From the NCBI GenBank assembly GCA_021796315.1, contig JAJYOH010000011.1, positions 1-31,190 on the forward strand: DNA of 31,190 nucleotides, read 5' to 3'. Position numbers and translations under genes: made by a program. Origin of the DNA: Chloroflexota bacterium (GTDB taxonomy: Bacteria; Chloroflexota; Anaerolineae; Anaerolineales; Villigracilaceae). The notes beneath the pieces were generated by a model, which was not told the origin of the DNA, made no database searches, and worked only from the letters and a program-made list of their open reading frames with translations. The first letter of the stretch is position 1; each line of letters starts with the position of its first letter. Shown one piece after another: positions 23,580-31,190 of this stretch.

Positions 23580-24321
23580 ACGTTTTACGCATCACGAAAT
23601 TTTCTATTTCAAGCCACTCTTCTTTCCCCTCCAAAATGCCATAGTCGATTCTCCCATCTGGTCTGAATGCCGCGTATTGATTATCGATCCAGATGACCAG
23701 CCCCAGCGGCGGACGCGGACTCACCGGCGATTCCAGCACCTTGACATCATCCACCCAAAAAGCGGACCGCATCGGACTCCACTCGAGGCGGTACGTGTGC
23801 CATTGAGTTACATCTACACTGATAGCCGCTGAGTCTTCGTCGATGATGCGGCTCAATAATTGTCGCGTCTTCTTTCTCCAAAAGGGGAGCGCCAATCCCG
23901 CCGGAATTAAAAGTCGATGGAAGCGTGGGCTGCGAAACGCTTGCGCCAAAAAACCTCGTGCAGGCTTATCGTCTCGAAAGGATAGATAATTTTGTGGCGA
24001 CGCATAAAAAAACCAGATTGCGTTCGGGAGAGATGGCAACCTGAAAAAATTCTCTTCCGGCCCAAAGGAGAATCCAAACGGGTCGTTCCACAATCCGAAG
24101 CCCCATGTTCCGGGAACAGATACAGACGAGACTCTGGCTTTCAGGCTGAACGAAAAAGGCGGCGCGTAAGGATAGTTTTTGCGCGCGATGTGCGCGTGGT
24201 CGTCGAGCTGAGATAAACGGTAGCCGCCTGCGGGGCCGGCGGGAATCGTTAATCGGAATCCGTTTGAAGTCGGAGAAGCAGACGCGCCTGTTGACAGTCG
24301 TGGTTTCAGGTTCGCGCTCAT
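23578..24321 (-). CDS. Concanavalin-like jelly-roll protein, GH16-like fold
   Basis: A 247-residue protein with no signal peptide. Strand-rich sequence, the WGFGLWNDPF segment near residue 75, and the ending around WHTYRLEWSP, FWVDD and GLVIWIDNQ are typical of GH16/laminarinase-like jelly rolls. The catalytic ExDxxE motif of GH16 is not seen, so hydrolase activity is doubtful and a binding role is possible. Its ATG overlaps the stop of the upstream EamA gene by 4 bp, so the two are translationally coupled. Confidence 0.65.
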   Translation of the reverse strand: MSANLKPRLSTGASASPTSNGFRLTIPAGPAGGYRLSQLDDHAHIARKNYPYAPPFSFSLKARVSSVSVPGTWGFGLWNDPFGFSFGPEENFFRLPSLPNAIWFFYASPQNYLSFRDDKPARGFLAQAFRSPRFHRLLIPAGLALPFWRKKTRQLLSRIIDEDSAAISVDVTQWHTYRLEWSPMRSAFWVDDVKVLESPVSPRPPLGLVIWIDNQYAAFRPDGRIDYGILEGKEEWLEIENFVMRKT

Positions 24322-25214
24322 TGCCGTTGTTTTCTATTCACCAGCCATACTCCGAAGATGATGATCGCACCGCCCAGCAAGACCAATAAAGTGACGGCCT
24401 CATTCAACAATGCCGCGGCCAGCAAGGTTGTTACCAATGGTTCGATGTTGAGGAACACGCCAAGCTGTGAAGCGGGCAGGGCTTGCAGCGCGTCGTACCA
24501 TGCAATGTAAGCCAGGCCGGATCCGAAAATGCCGAGCACGAGAATCGCCATCCAGCCTTTGAGTGTGATGTTATGTATTTCGGTTAATCCTGGGCCGAAT
24601 CCGAATATCCAAATGTTGGTGAACAGCCAGCCCAGCAGCATTACGTAGAACATCATGCGCGCCGCTGGGTGACGCGCCAACTCGCGCCGCGAAAGCACGG
24701 TGTAAATGGCCCAGTTCGGCGCGCTGATGAGAACCAGCACGTCGCCGATGCTGCCCTCCTTGCCGGTGAAGAGCGCGCCGATGTTGCCTTTGCTGACGAT
24801 CAACAAAACGCCGAGGGCCGCCGCCGCAATTCCGCCGACTTGAATCCAATTGAGTTTTTCCTTTAGCACCAGCCAGCCCAGAAGAGCGATGAAGATCGGC
24901 GTGGTGGCGACGATCCAGGCCGTGGTGGTGGCTTGCGCGGTGATCAATCCGTTGGCTTGCAGCCATTGATGAAAGGTCACACCGATGAAACCCAGCAGGG
25001 CAAAATACAGCCATTCGCTTTTTTCAGGGATGGCGAATTGTTTTCTCAATATCACCGTCACACCCAGGATGACCACTCCCATTGCAAATCGCAGCCAGAC
25101 GATGGTGGCGGGCGAGACTTCCTGCAGGGCGATCTTGGTGGCGATGAATGTCGCGCCCCACACAACAACAGTAAATACAGCTTCGAAATACGCGAGCGAT
25201 TTGGATTTGGGCAT
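24318..25214 (-). CDS. EamA/DMT family permease
   Basis: A 298-residue membrane protein with ten helices in two EamA repeats (starting FTVVVWGATFIATK and, for the second half, APNWAIYTVLSRR). Members export amino acids, nucleotides or other metabolites; the substrate is unknown. It is a different subgroup from the RarD-type gene at 1967. The ATG at 25214 is preferred to 25241 on the AAAGGAT site and family alignment. It is divergent from the MBL gene with 56 bp between starts. Confidence 0.88.
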   Translation of the reverse strand: MPKSKSLAYFEAVFTVVVWGATFIATKIALQEVSPATIVWLRFAMGVVILGVTVILRKQFAIPEKSEWLYFALLGFIGVTFHQWLQANGLITAQATTTAWIVATTPIFIALLGWLVLKEKLNWIQVGGIAAAALGVLLIVSKGNIGALFTGKEGSIGDVLVLISAPNWAIYTVLSRRELARHPAARMMFYVMLLGWLFTNIWIFGFGPGLTEIHNITLKGWMAILVLGIFGSGLAYIAWYDALQALPASQLGVFLNIEPLVTTLLAAALLNEAVTLLVLLGGAIIIFGVWLVNRKQRQ

Positions 25215-25242
25215 GGTTTTATCCTTTGGCGATTTTATCAAT

Positions 25243-25248
25243 TATAAT
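25243..25248 (+). promoter_or_regulatory. -10 box for the MBL-fold gene
   Basis: TATAAT lies 22 bp before the ATG of the MBL-fold gene, in the short divergent spacer. No good -35 box is seen. Confidence 0.4.
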
Positions 25249-25270
25249 ATGCCCCTCGGAGGCTTTTTTC

Positions 25271-25918
25271 ATGGAGATTACATGGTACGGACATTCCTGT
25301 TTTCGTCTCACTGAACGCAACTACGCCACGGTGGTGACGGATCCTTTCGATAGCAAAGAGATCGGTTATTTCCCGCTCAAATTGAAGGCAGACATTACCA
25401 TCATCAGCCACGATGCGCCCGGTCACAATAACAGCGACGCAGTCAAAGGCGCTTCGCATGTGATCGATGGCCCGGGTGAGTTCGAGATCGGCGGCGTATT
25501 CATTACCGGCGTTCAGACCGACAGTGCAGGCAGGAAGGCCAAGGATAAAGTCCGCAATACGATTTATGTGTTTGATTACGATGGCATCACCGTCGCTCAT
25601 TTGGGCGATCTTAAGCAGGCCCCGTCTCAGGCGGAGATCGACGCGCTGGGTACGGTCAACGTGGCTCTCGTCCCGGTGGGAGGCGGCGGCGGACTTAACG
25701 CCGCGAAAGCTGCAGAAGTCATCAGCCTGCTCGAGCCGAACATTGTCATCCCGATGCACTACGCCACGCCGGATGCCAAGCTTTCTCTCGACTCGCTTAA
25801 CAAATTCATCAAGGAAATGGGATTGACCAAACCTGAATCCCAGCCTTCACTTAAGGTCACGCGCAGCGGCCTGCCCGAAGAGACGCATGTGGTCGTACTG
25901 GACTATCAACGCGAGTAA
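25271..25918 (+). CDS. MBL-fold hydrolase, UlaG-like
   Basis: A 215-residue metallo-beta-lactamase fold protein. The start WYGHSCFRL (5-13) is the classical opening of UlaG-like/UPF0173 hydrolases. TDPF, SHDAPGHN (a reduced HxHxDH site), HLGDL and a late PMHY supply the metal ligands. The reduced central motif suggests a changed metal site. The ATG at 25271 follows GGAGG, while the open frame upstream to 25226 overlaps the promoter. The next gene begins 5 bp later. Confidence 0.85.
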   Translation: MEITWYGHSCFRLTERNYATVVTDPFDSKEIGYFPLKLKADITIISHDAPGHNNSDAVKGASHVIDGPGEFEIGGVFITGVQTDSAGRKAKDKVRNTIYVFDYDGITVAHLGDLKQAPSQAEIDALGTVNVALVPVGGGGGLNAAKAAEVISLLEPNIVIPMHYATPDAKLSLDSLNKFIKEMGLTKPESQPSLKVTRSGLPEETHVVVLDYQRE

Positions 25919-25923
25919 ATGAC

Positions 25924-26226
25924 GTGTCTGTAAAAATAATCATGACCTGGGATATCGCATCCGAACACGAACAGGAATATTTCGAGTTCGTGATCGGGGA
26001 ATGGGTGCCGGGTGTTCAGCGGCTGGGCTTTCAGCCAATTGATGCATGGGCCACCGTGTACGGCTCGTATCCGCAGATCCAGGTCGGCTTGCTGGCGGAT
26101 AATGAATCGGCTGCCCGAAAAGTTTTCAACTCGAAAGATTGGAGCGCGCTCGAAGAACGACTCCTCACGTACGTCAATAATTTTTCTTATAAGATCGTGC
26201 CCGCACGCAACGGCTTTCAGTTTTAG
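25924..26226 (+). CDS. Small conserved-looking alpha/beta protein, function unknown
   Basis: A 100-residue soluble protein starting at GTG 25924; a second possible start is the ATG at 25942, but that would cut the first beta strand (VKIIMTWDI). The pattern of strand, helix with EYFEF, strand, helix suggests a dimeric ferredoxin-like barrel as in EthD/NIPSNAP proteins. I do not recognise the family with certainty. It lies 5 bp after the MBL-fold gene and is probably cotranscribed with it. Confidence 0.7.
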   Translation: MSVKIIMTWDIASEHEQEYFEFVIGEWVPGVQRLGFQPIDAWATVYGSYPQIQVGLLADNESAARKVFNSKDWSALEERLLTYVNNFSYKIVPARNGFQF

Positions 26227-26237
26227 TTACTGCTCTC

Positions 26238-26272
26238 GGTGGCGTCTCGCCGCCGAGGACGGCGGCTTGAGC
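26238..26272. repeat. GC-rich palindromic repeat, copy 2 (inverted)
   Basis: The reverse complement of the repeat at 15866-15903, with a few changes. It occupies the spacer between the small protein gene and the GT-C protein gene. Confidence 0.8.
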
Positions 26273-26294
26273 GCTTATGTGAAGCAATCCCCTC

Positions 26295-28793
26295 ATGAAA
26301 TCTGCTCAGACTCATTGGCGATGGTTCTTTATTTTAGCGGCTCTCGAAGCGGGAGCCGCCTTCTTTGCGTTGGCTTTTGTCCCGCACGAAGGCAGCAGTT
26401 TTTCCCTTTCGCGCCTGGCAATGTTTGCCGTACTGTTTGCGTTTTTCGCTTTATGGATATATTTTGCCGCGCGCCCGCCACAGCGACTCGCCTCACTCGC
26501 GCGTCCTGCCTTCATGGTCGCCTCGGCGCTTCTTTCCCTGACGTTGGCCGTTTCGCTTTTCCTTTTGCGTTATCTCGACTCGGTACATTCCCTGCCTTAC
26601 TACCAACGCCTTAGCCCGATCCTTTTCTATTTACTTTTATTTTTCCTTCAAGCTTCCCTCTTTCTACTCTTCATCCGCTTTGGATTTCATCGTGAAAATA
26701 TCGTTGACCGCAAACCGATTCTTATTGCGTCATCCATTGCCTTTTTATTTCTCCTTTTCATTTTTATTTTTATTTCTCTTACCCGCATCGGCCTGACGCC
26801 TGATAGCGCTTACTGGGGCGAACCCGGCGTTCCCGTCCTGGGCTGGCAGATGGTTTTGATTCTGGTCGGCGGTCTTTGCGTTTTATGTGTTTCGCTCCTG
26901 CCTCGTGCGCGTTCCCTTGGCTTTATCCTTCCCGTGCTGATCTGGCTCCTGGCTGTCGTCATCTGGCTTAACGTCCCAGTCAGTGTGATGCAGAATAGTT
27001 TTTACGCGCCGATGGACCCCCCGACATTTCAAGCTTTTCCAAACTCCGACGCAGGCTATTACGACTCGATGGCGCACAGCCTGTTGATCGGATATCCATA
27101 CCAGGGCGAAATCCCGACGCGTCCGTTGTTTATTGTTCTGCTTGCCATTTTACATTTGCTGGTGGGGGAGCGTTATGACTTGATCATCGCCGGGCAGACT
27201 CTTGTGCTGGCGCTCTTCCCGGTGGTTTTGTATTATCTCGGTAAAAAATTGCACAGCCGAACGGCAGGCATCATCATCGCGTTGTTCGCCATTTTCCGCG
27301 AATGGACCAGCCTGCTGATCTCCTCGCAGACGCGTGTCTCCAACACGAAAACCCTGCTGGTTGACCTGCCGACATTTTTACTGATCGCACTAGCCTGTCT
27401 GTTCGCGTTACGTTGGCTGGAACGCAGGGATTGGAAAAGCGCATTGGCGGCGGGCGGCATGTTCGGAATGTTGATGCTGCTGCGCACACAGTCCATGTTG
27501 ATTTTGCCCTTTATCCTGCTGGCGGCTTTGCTCGCCATCGGCTGGAAAAACAAGAACACTTTCTTCGCTCTCTCATCTTTCTTCCTGTTGGGTATTGTTT
27601 TTTCGGTTGCGCCCTGGTTGCTGCATAATTATCTTCACACCGGCCAATTCACTTTCGATGCGCCGTTTCAGTATCAAGTCATTGCCAGCCAATATAAATA
27701 CACCGGCAACCTTGATTTGCAGAGCGTGGACTTGCAAGGCAAAGGCCTGCTCGGGATATTGCTGACTTTCGCGTTGAAAGATCCAAAGTTTGTTTTCGGC
27801 TTTATTGCCACTCATTTCTCTGCCACTGAGATCAGCGGAATTCTCGCCTTGCCGTTGATCCAATCCTACAATGGCCTGTTGGCTCCGATCAATCTTTACT
27901 GGATGCAGTGGGACGGCAGTCTGGCCTGGTATAACCTTTTGCTCGTGATCTTTTATCTCGCCATGATTGCCATCGGTCTCGGCGCAGCCTGGAAGCGTCT
28001 GCGCTGGGCGGGATTAATTCCGCTGGCCTTTTCGCTCGGCTATGCACTTGCAAATGGGATTGGCCGTTTCTCCGGCTGGCGCTATTCTTTTCCCGCTGAT
28101 TGGATCGCATATTTTTATTTCGGGATCGGTGTGGCTGAAATCTTTGCGAGCGCGGCGCTGTGGCTTGGAGCAAGGCCGGAGAAAATCTTTACGCCTCTTG
28201 TTGACCACGAGGACACAAAGCCTCAAAGTCTCGAAAAAGGGAAAGTTGTGTCTTCGAGTCTTCGTGACTTTGTGGTGAATATAAAAGATGCTGGTTGGAA
28301 ACAAGGTATTCTCCTGGCTGGGGTTTTTATTTTCGTAGGCGCATTGCCGTGGATGGCTGAAGGAATCGCCTCGCCGCGTTATGCGAATCAAACGCCGGCA
28401 ACTTTATCGACGACTCTTTCATCATCCTCTGCCGTCAAAAAACTTGGCGTGGATCAGACTCAAATCTCGGCATTTTCCGCGCAGCCACAGGCAGTTTTGC
28501 AGATCGGGCGCGTGTTGTACCCACGCTTCTTCACGCGCGATACCGGCCTGGCCTCGGCGCATCCGTGGCCGGCTTATGCGCCGCGCGATTTTGCGCGCCT
28601 GGGTTTTTTGTTCCTGAACCAAACCCGCAGCGACGCGCTTTTTCAAACGAAGGAAATCCCAAATTTTCCGCAAGCGGCGGATGCCATCATTCTCGGATGC
28701 AGGCAAACAGATTACATCGACGTTCGATTAATTCTCTTTCCTGATTCGGATTCCGCCTACTTAAGTTGGCCCCTCGCCAATCTCTGCAACTGA
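26295..28793 (+). CDS. Large polytopic membrane protein, GT-C glycosyltransferase-like
   Basis: An 832-residue protein with at least 15 hydrophobic helices. After five or six N-terminal helices there is an extracytoplasmic loop with PNSDAGYYDSMAH (249-261), a DxxxYD pattern like that of the catalytic Asp in GT-C/PMT family transferases that use lipid-linked sugars. A soluble C-terminal domain of about 130 residues follows the last helix. The donor and acceptor are unknown. A 73-bp palindromic repeat (28204-28276) lies in frame within the C-terminal third and encodes about 24 hydrophilic residues between two helices. The stop codon lies inside the first heptamer of the repeat before mutY. No strong ribosome binding site precedes 26295. 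Confidence 0.72.
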   Translation: MKSAQTHWRWFFILAALEAGAAFFALAFVPHEGSSFSLSRLAMFAVLFAFFALWIYFAARPPQRLASLARPAFMVASALLSLTLAVSLFLLRYLDSVHSLPYYQRLSPILFYLLLFFLQASLFLLFIRFGFHRENIVDRKPILIASSIAFLFLLFIFIFISLTRIGLTPDSAYWGEPGVPVLGWQMVLILVGGLCVLCVSLLPRARSLGFILPVLIWLLAVVIWLNVPVSVMQNSFYAPMDPPTFQAFPNSDAGYYDSMAHSLLIGYPYQGEIPTRPLFIVLLAILHLLVGERYDLIIAGQTLVLALFPVVLYYLGKKLHSRTAGIIIALFAIFREWTSLLISSQTRVSNTKTLLVDLPTFLLIALACLFALRWLERRDWKSALAAGGMFGMLMLLRTQSMLILPFILLAALLAIGWKNKNTFFALSSFFLLGIVFSVAPWLLHNYLHTGQFTFDAPFQYQVIASQYKYTGNLDLQSVDLQGKGLLGILLTFALKDPKFVFGFIATHFSATEISGILALPLIQSYNGLLAPINLYWMQWDGSLAWYNLLLVIFYLAMIAIGLGAAWKRLRWAGLIPLAFSLGYALANGIGRFSGWRYSFPADWIAYFYFGIGVAEIFASAALWLGARPEKIFTPLVDHEDTKPQSLEKGKVVSSSLRDFVVNIKDAGWKQGILLAGVFIFVGALPWMAEGIASPRYANQTPATLSTTLSSSSAVKKLGVDQTQISAFSAQPQAVLQIGRVLYPRFFTRDTGLASAHPWPAYAPRDFARLGFLFLNQTRSDALFQTKEIPNFPQAADAIILGCRQTDYIDVRLILFPDSDSAYLSWPLANLCN
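28204..28276. repeat. Palindromic repeat inside the GT-C-like gene
   Basis: The left arm begins ACCACGAGGACAC and the right arm ends GACTTTGTGGT; the arms are imperfectly complementary over about 25 bases. It resembles the dispersed ACCACGAAGACAC-type palindromes found between genes in many environmental bacteria, yet here it is in an open frame. Confidence 0.65.
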
Positions 28794-28837
28794 CCACTGA
28801 ATACTGACCACTGATAACTGATCACTGATAACTGAAT
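28789..28837. repeat. Seven tandem heptamers (ACTGANN) before mutY
   Basis: Seven consecutive 7-bp units start with ACTGA; the last two bases are CC, AT, CC, TA, TC, TA and AT. They overlap the stop codon of the upstream gene and end 1 bp before the mutY ATG. The same heptamer type occurs at 5627-5661. Confidence 0.9.
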
Positions 28838-28838
28838 C

Positions 28839-29921
28839 ATGCCCCGCTTCTCATCCCGACACTTCGACCGGCTCACCTGTGCCTGCGGCACCGGCGCAGG
28901 CAGTGCGGCGCTCCTAACCTGGTACCGCCAAAATGGCCGGACCTTGCCCTGGCGCGGACATCCTGACCCGTACGCGGTGTGGGTTTCGGAGATCATGCTT
29001 CAGCAGACGCGCGTCGAAACGGTCATCCCATATTTCGAAAAATGGATGAAGCAATTTCCAACGATCAAAGTTTTAGCAAAGGCTTCCGAGCAGGATGTTT
29101 TGAATCTTTGGGAAGGGCTTGGATATTATTCCCGCGCACGAAATTTGCATAAAGCCGCGAAAATTGTTAACGAAAAATTTAATGGCGAGCTGCCGCGCGA
29201 TCTCGATGAGCTTCGCGGTTTGCCCGGCATCGGACGTTACACTGTCGGCGCGATCGCTTCGATGGCTTTCGGCCTCGATGAGCCGACCCTGGATGGAAAT
29301 CTGCGGCGTGTTTTTGCGCGCGTTTTCGATGTCAGCCAGCCAGCGGATTCGCCCGCCGGTGAAAAGATTTTGTGGGGGCTTGCCGCCGAACATTTGCCAA
29401 AAGGTCAGGCGGGCGATTACAACCAGGCGCTGATGGATTTGGGCGCGACGATTTGCCTGCCGAAGAATCCGCGTTGTTTGATCTGCCCGCTGATGAAATT
29501 ATGCAAGGCGCGCGAACTTGGGATTCAGGAAAAGCGCCCGGTGTTGAAGCCGAAGAAGTCAACGCCGCATTATGTTCATGCCGCGGCGGTGATTGTGAGA
29601 CGCGGAAAAGTTTTGTTGATGAAGCGCCCGTCGAAGGGATTGCTGGGCGGGATGTGGGAGTTCCCGAATGCGCGCGTAAACGGCGACCCGGCTAAAGAGT
29701 TGGCAAAAGCCATTCAAACGGCGACCCGTTTAAAGGTCAAAAGAAAAGACGCGTTGGGAATCGTCAAGCACGCGTACACACATTTCAAAGTCACAGTTCA
29801 TGCCTTTTGCGCGGAATTGGTCTCGATGCCGGACGATGAAAATTTGAAATGGGTGAAGGCGGGGGAGCTGGGCGATTACCCGATGGGAAAAGTGGATCGG
29901 CAGATCGCACAAAAATTGTAA
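28839..29921 (+). CDS. mutY: A/G-specific adenine DNA glycosylase MutY
   Basis: A 360-residue base-excision repair enzyme removing adenine opposite 8-oxoguanine. It has the catalytic Glu51 in SEIMLQQTRVE, the helix-hairpin-helix LPGIGRYTVGAI (128-139), Asp152 in LDGN, and the [4Fe-4S] loop C206-x6-C213-x2-C216-x5-C222. A NUDIX-like C-terminal domain (AAAVIVRRGKVLL to WEFPN) reads 8-oxoG. The conserved protein begins around LLTWYRQNGRTLPWR (25-39). The 24 residues before it are encoded by repeat DNA, and the ATG lacks a ribosome binding site because heptamers stand where one should be. No other start exists in frame before Met53. Confidence 0.93.
   Translation: MPRFSSRHFDRLTCACGTGAGSAALLTWYRQNGRTLPWRGHPDPYAVWVSEIMLQQTRVETVIPYFEKWMKQFPTIKVLAKASEQDVLNLWEGLGYYSRARNLHKAAKIVNEKFNGELPRDLDELRGLPGIGRYTVGAIASMAFGLDEPTLDGNLRRVFARVFDVSQPADSPAGEKILWGLAAEHLPKGQAGDYNQALMDLGATICLPKNPRCLICPLMKLCKARELGIQEKRPVLKPKKSTPHYVHAAAVIVRRGKVLLMKRPSKGLLGGMWEFPNARVNGDPAKELAKAIQTATRLKVKRKDALGIVKHAYTHFKVTVHAFCAELVSMPDDENLKWVKAGELGDYPMGKVDRQIAQKL
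28874..28903. repeat. Dispersed palindromic repeat inside the 5' end of mutY
   Basis: Its reverse complement reads CTGCCTGC, four bases, then GTGCCGCAGGCACA. The element at 1801-1829 has the same two blocks with three bases between. It encodes MutY residues about 13-22. Confidence 0.7.
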
Positions 29922-29947
29922 GGGCACAGCGTCGCTGTGCCCTTACA
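29917..29947. terminator. Bidirectional hairpin between mutY and rnj
   Basis: A perfect 14-bp stem (29917-29930 with 29934-29947) with a 3-base loop GTC. It begins inside the last codons of mutY and ends 5 bp before the end of the convergent RNase J gene. It has a short A-rich left flank. It may be a terminator or one more dispersed palindrome. Confidence 0.6.
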
Positions 29948-29951
29948 GAAA

Positions 29952-31190
29952 TTACGCCTTGCTCAACGTGACAAAAACCATCGGCCTGCGATTCGTTGCC
30001 TGCCGCAGATAGGATTTGACCGCGCTGATGATATCCTTTTCGTTATCCAGGCCGCGGCTGTTGACGATTTCCATCACAACCTTGCGAGCCTCGGGGATCA
30101 ATCCCTCGGCTTCCTCGGGTGAGACAAAACCGCGCGTGATGATCTCGGGTTCGTGAAGCAGGCGGCCGGTTAATTTGTCGATGCTCAGGTCGATCAGGAA
30201 GATGCCGCCGCGCGCCAACTGTTCGCGTTCGCGCATAACATCGTAATCGATGTCGCCAATAGATTCGCCATCCACAAAAACATATTGGCCGGGGATTCGT
30301 TCGCCGAGTTTTATCTTGTTGCCCTGCAATTCGACAACCTGTCCGTTCTCGACGACGATCACATTTTCGGGCGGGATGCCGACCATCTTTGCCATGTCGC
30401 CGTGACGGGTAAGCTGTCGCAGTTCGCCGTGGATCGGCAAAAAGTGTTTTGGCCGCACAAGGTTGAGCAAAAGTTTTAACTCTTCCTGGCTGGCGTGTCC
30501 CGAAACGTGGATGGGTGCGATCGTGTCGTTGATGACCGTCGCGCCGCGCCGCAACAGGCGGTTGATGGTTTTACTGATCGACTCTTCGTTGCCGGGAATC
30601 GGGTGCGAGGAAAGCACCACGGTATCGCCGGTCTTGAGATCGAACTGACGATTCGTGCCAGCCGATAAACGTCCAACGATGGAGGATGGCTCGCCCTGCG
30701 AGCCGGTACACATCAGCACCACTTTGTGATCCTGCATGTGCAGAGCTTCGTCGAGCGGAATCAGGAGCGAATCGGGAATGTCGAGATAGCCCAGTTTGCG
30801 GGCGATCTTGACGTTATCGATCATGCTTGGGCCAGCGAGCGCCATCTTGCGTCCAAGTTTGGATGCGGCATCGGCCACTTGCTGGACGCGCGAGATCAAC
30901 GATGCGAATGTCGCCACGATGATGCGGCCTTTGGCTTCCGAAAAAACTTTGTCGAAGGCTGGGCCGATGATCATCTCAGATGGCGTCCAGCCGGGGCGCT
31001 CGGCGTTGGTCGAATCAGACAGTAAAAGGTCGACGCCGCGCGCCGCGAACTCAGCCAGCTTGCCGTAATCGGTCGGCCAGCCGTCCACGGGCGTGTGGTC
31101 GAATTTAAAGTCGCTCATGTGGACGACAAGTCCGGCGGGCGTGGTGATTCCCAGCCCAACCGCATCGGGGATGGAAAACGACAACAGCCG
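29952..31190 (-). CDS. rnj: Ribonuclease J, C-terminal part (truncated by window edge)
   Basis: The last about 413 residues of an RNase J, a metallo-beta-lactamase/beta-CASP exo- and endonuclease in mRNA decay and rRNA maturation. Seen here are SIPDAVGLGI at the cut end, the metal Asp in SDFKFDH, the beta-CASP domain with TGSQGEPSS and SSHPIPGNE, the SGHASQEEL segment, the late metal His in PIHGELR, and the C-terminal dimerisation domain. The N-terminal HxHxDH part lies beyond the edge. The residue before SIPD is FS where many family members have HS. The frame stays open to 31190, so no start should be placed in the window. Confidence 0.94.
   Translation of the reverse strand, partial: RLLSFSIPDAVGLGITTPAGLVVHMSDFKFDHTPVDGWPTDYGKLAEFAARGVDLLLSDSTNAERPGWTPSEMIIGPAFDKVFSEAKGRIIVATFASLISRVQQVADAASKLGRKMALAGPSMIDNVKIARKLGYLDIPDSLLIPLDEALHMQDHKVVLMCTGSQGEPSSIVGRLSAGTNRQFDLKTGDTVVLSSHPIPGNEESISKTINRLLRRGATVINDTIAPIHVSGHASQEELKLLLNLVRPKHFLPIHGELRQLTRHGDMAKMVGIPPENVIVVENGQVVELQGNKIKLGERIPGQYVFVDGESIGDIDYDVMREREQLARGGIFLIDLSIDKLTGRLLHEPEIITRGFVSPEEAEGLIPEARKVVMEIVNSRGLDNEKDIISAVKSYLRQATNRRPMVFVTLSKA

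Noticed and set aside
28789..28837. CRISPR array from tandem repeats
   Set aside because: Units are 7 bp with no spacers, which is a simple tandem repeat and not a CRISPR.

Overview
The window most likely comes from an anaerobic or facultative member of the Chloroflexota, probably class Anaerolineae. This is inferred from the gene families (DUF2203 protein, HdrABC-MvhADG with Etf, MenA-like UbiA pair, RNase J) and from the many short palindromic and heptameric repeats. No rRNA or other taxonomic marker is present, so the assignment is moderate. No tRNA, rRNA, CRISPR array or transposase was found.

Region 1 (1-5181, + strand) is housekeeping: a frameshifted MFS transporter related to the FLVCR group, a DUF2203 protein, a RarD/EamA permease, an NAD-dependent epimerase, and a phosphofructokinase whose active-site residues are of the pyrophosphate-dependent type. 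A MITE-like palindromic element and several hairpin terminators separate them.

Region 2 (5253-21015, - strand) is the core of the window: about 15.8 kb of tightly packed, co-oriented genes that look like one operon. In order of transcription it has a possible 34-residue leader ORF, a soluble HdrD-like iron-sulfur protein, etfB, etfA, and a membrane-bound cytochrome b/Fe-S/CCG oxidoreductase of the ETF:menaquinone oxidoreductase type. Three signalling genes follow (Cache-HAMP histidine kinase, receiver-kinase hybrid, lone receiver), then hdrC, hdrB, hdrA, mvhD, mvhG, mvhA and a hydrogenase maturation protease. The second half encodes an HdrABC-MvhADG complex: H2 oxidation or evolution coupled through flavin-based bifurcation at HdrA to ferredoxin and to a disulfide-type or protein acceptor at HdrB. 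The first half encodes an Etf route to the quinone pool. Having both in one unit, with a signalling module lacking any DNA-binding output, is the most interesting feature here.

Region 3 (21016-23528, + strand) starts with a regulatory intergenic region carrying a perfect TGTGA-N6-TCACA palindrome (Crp/Fnr type), shared by the redox operon and two tandem UbiA prenyltransferases. The prenyltransferases are plausible menaquinone-type enzymes, which would fit the quinone-reducing Etf branch.

Region 4 (23578-31190) is mixed: a jelly-roll fold protein and an EamA permease (-), an MBL-fold hydrolase, a small alpha/beta protein, a large GT-C type membrane protein and MutY (+), and the 3' part of RNase J (-, cut by the window edge). 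Several genes in the window carry palindromic or heptamer repeats inside or against their coding sequence, notably the hydrogenase protease, the GT-C protein and the 5' end of mutY.
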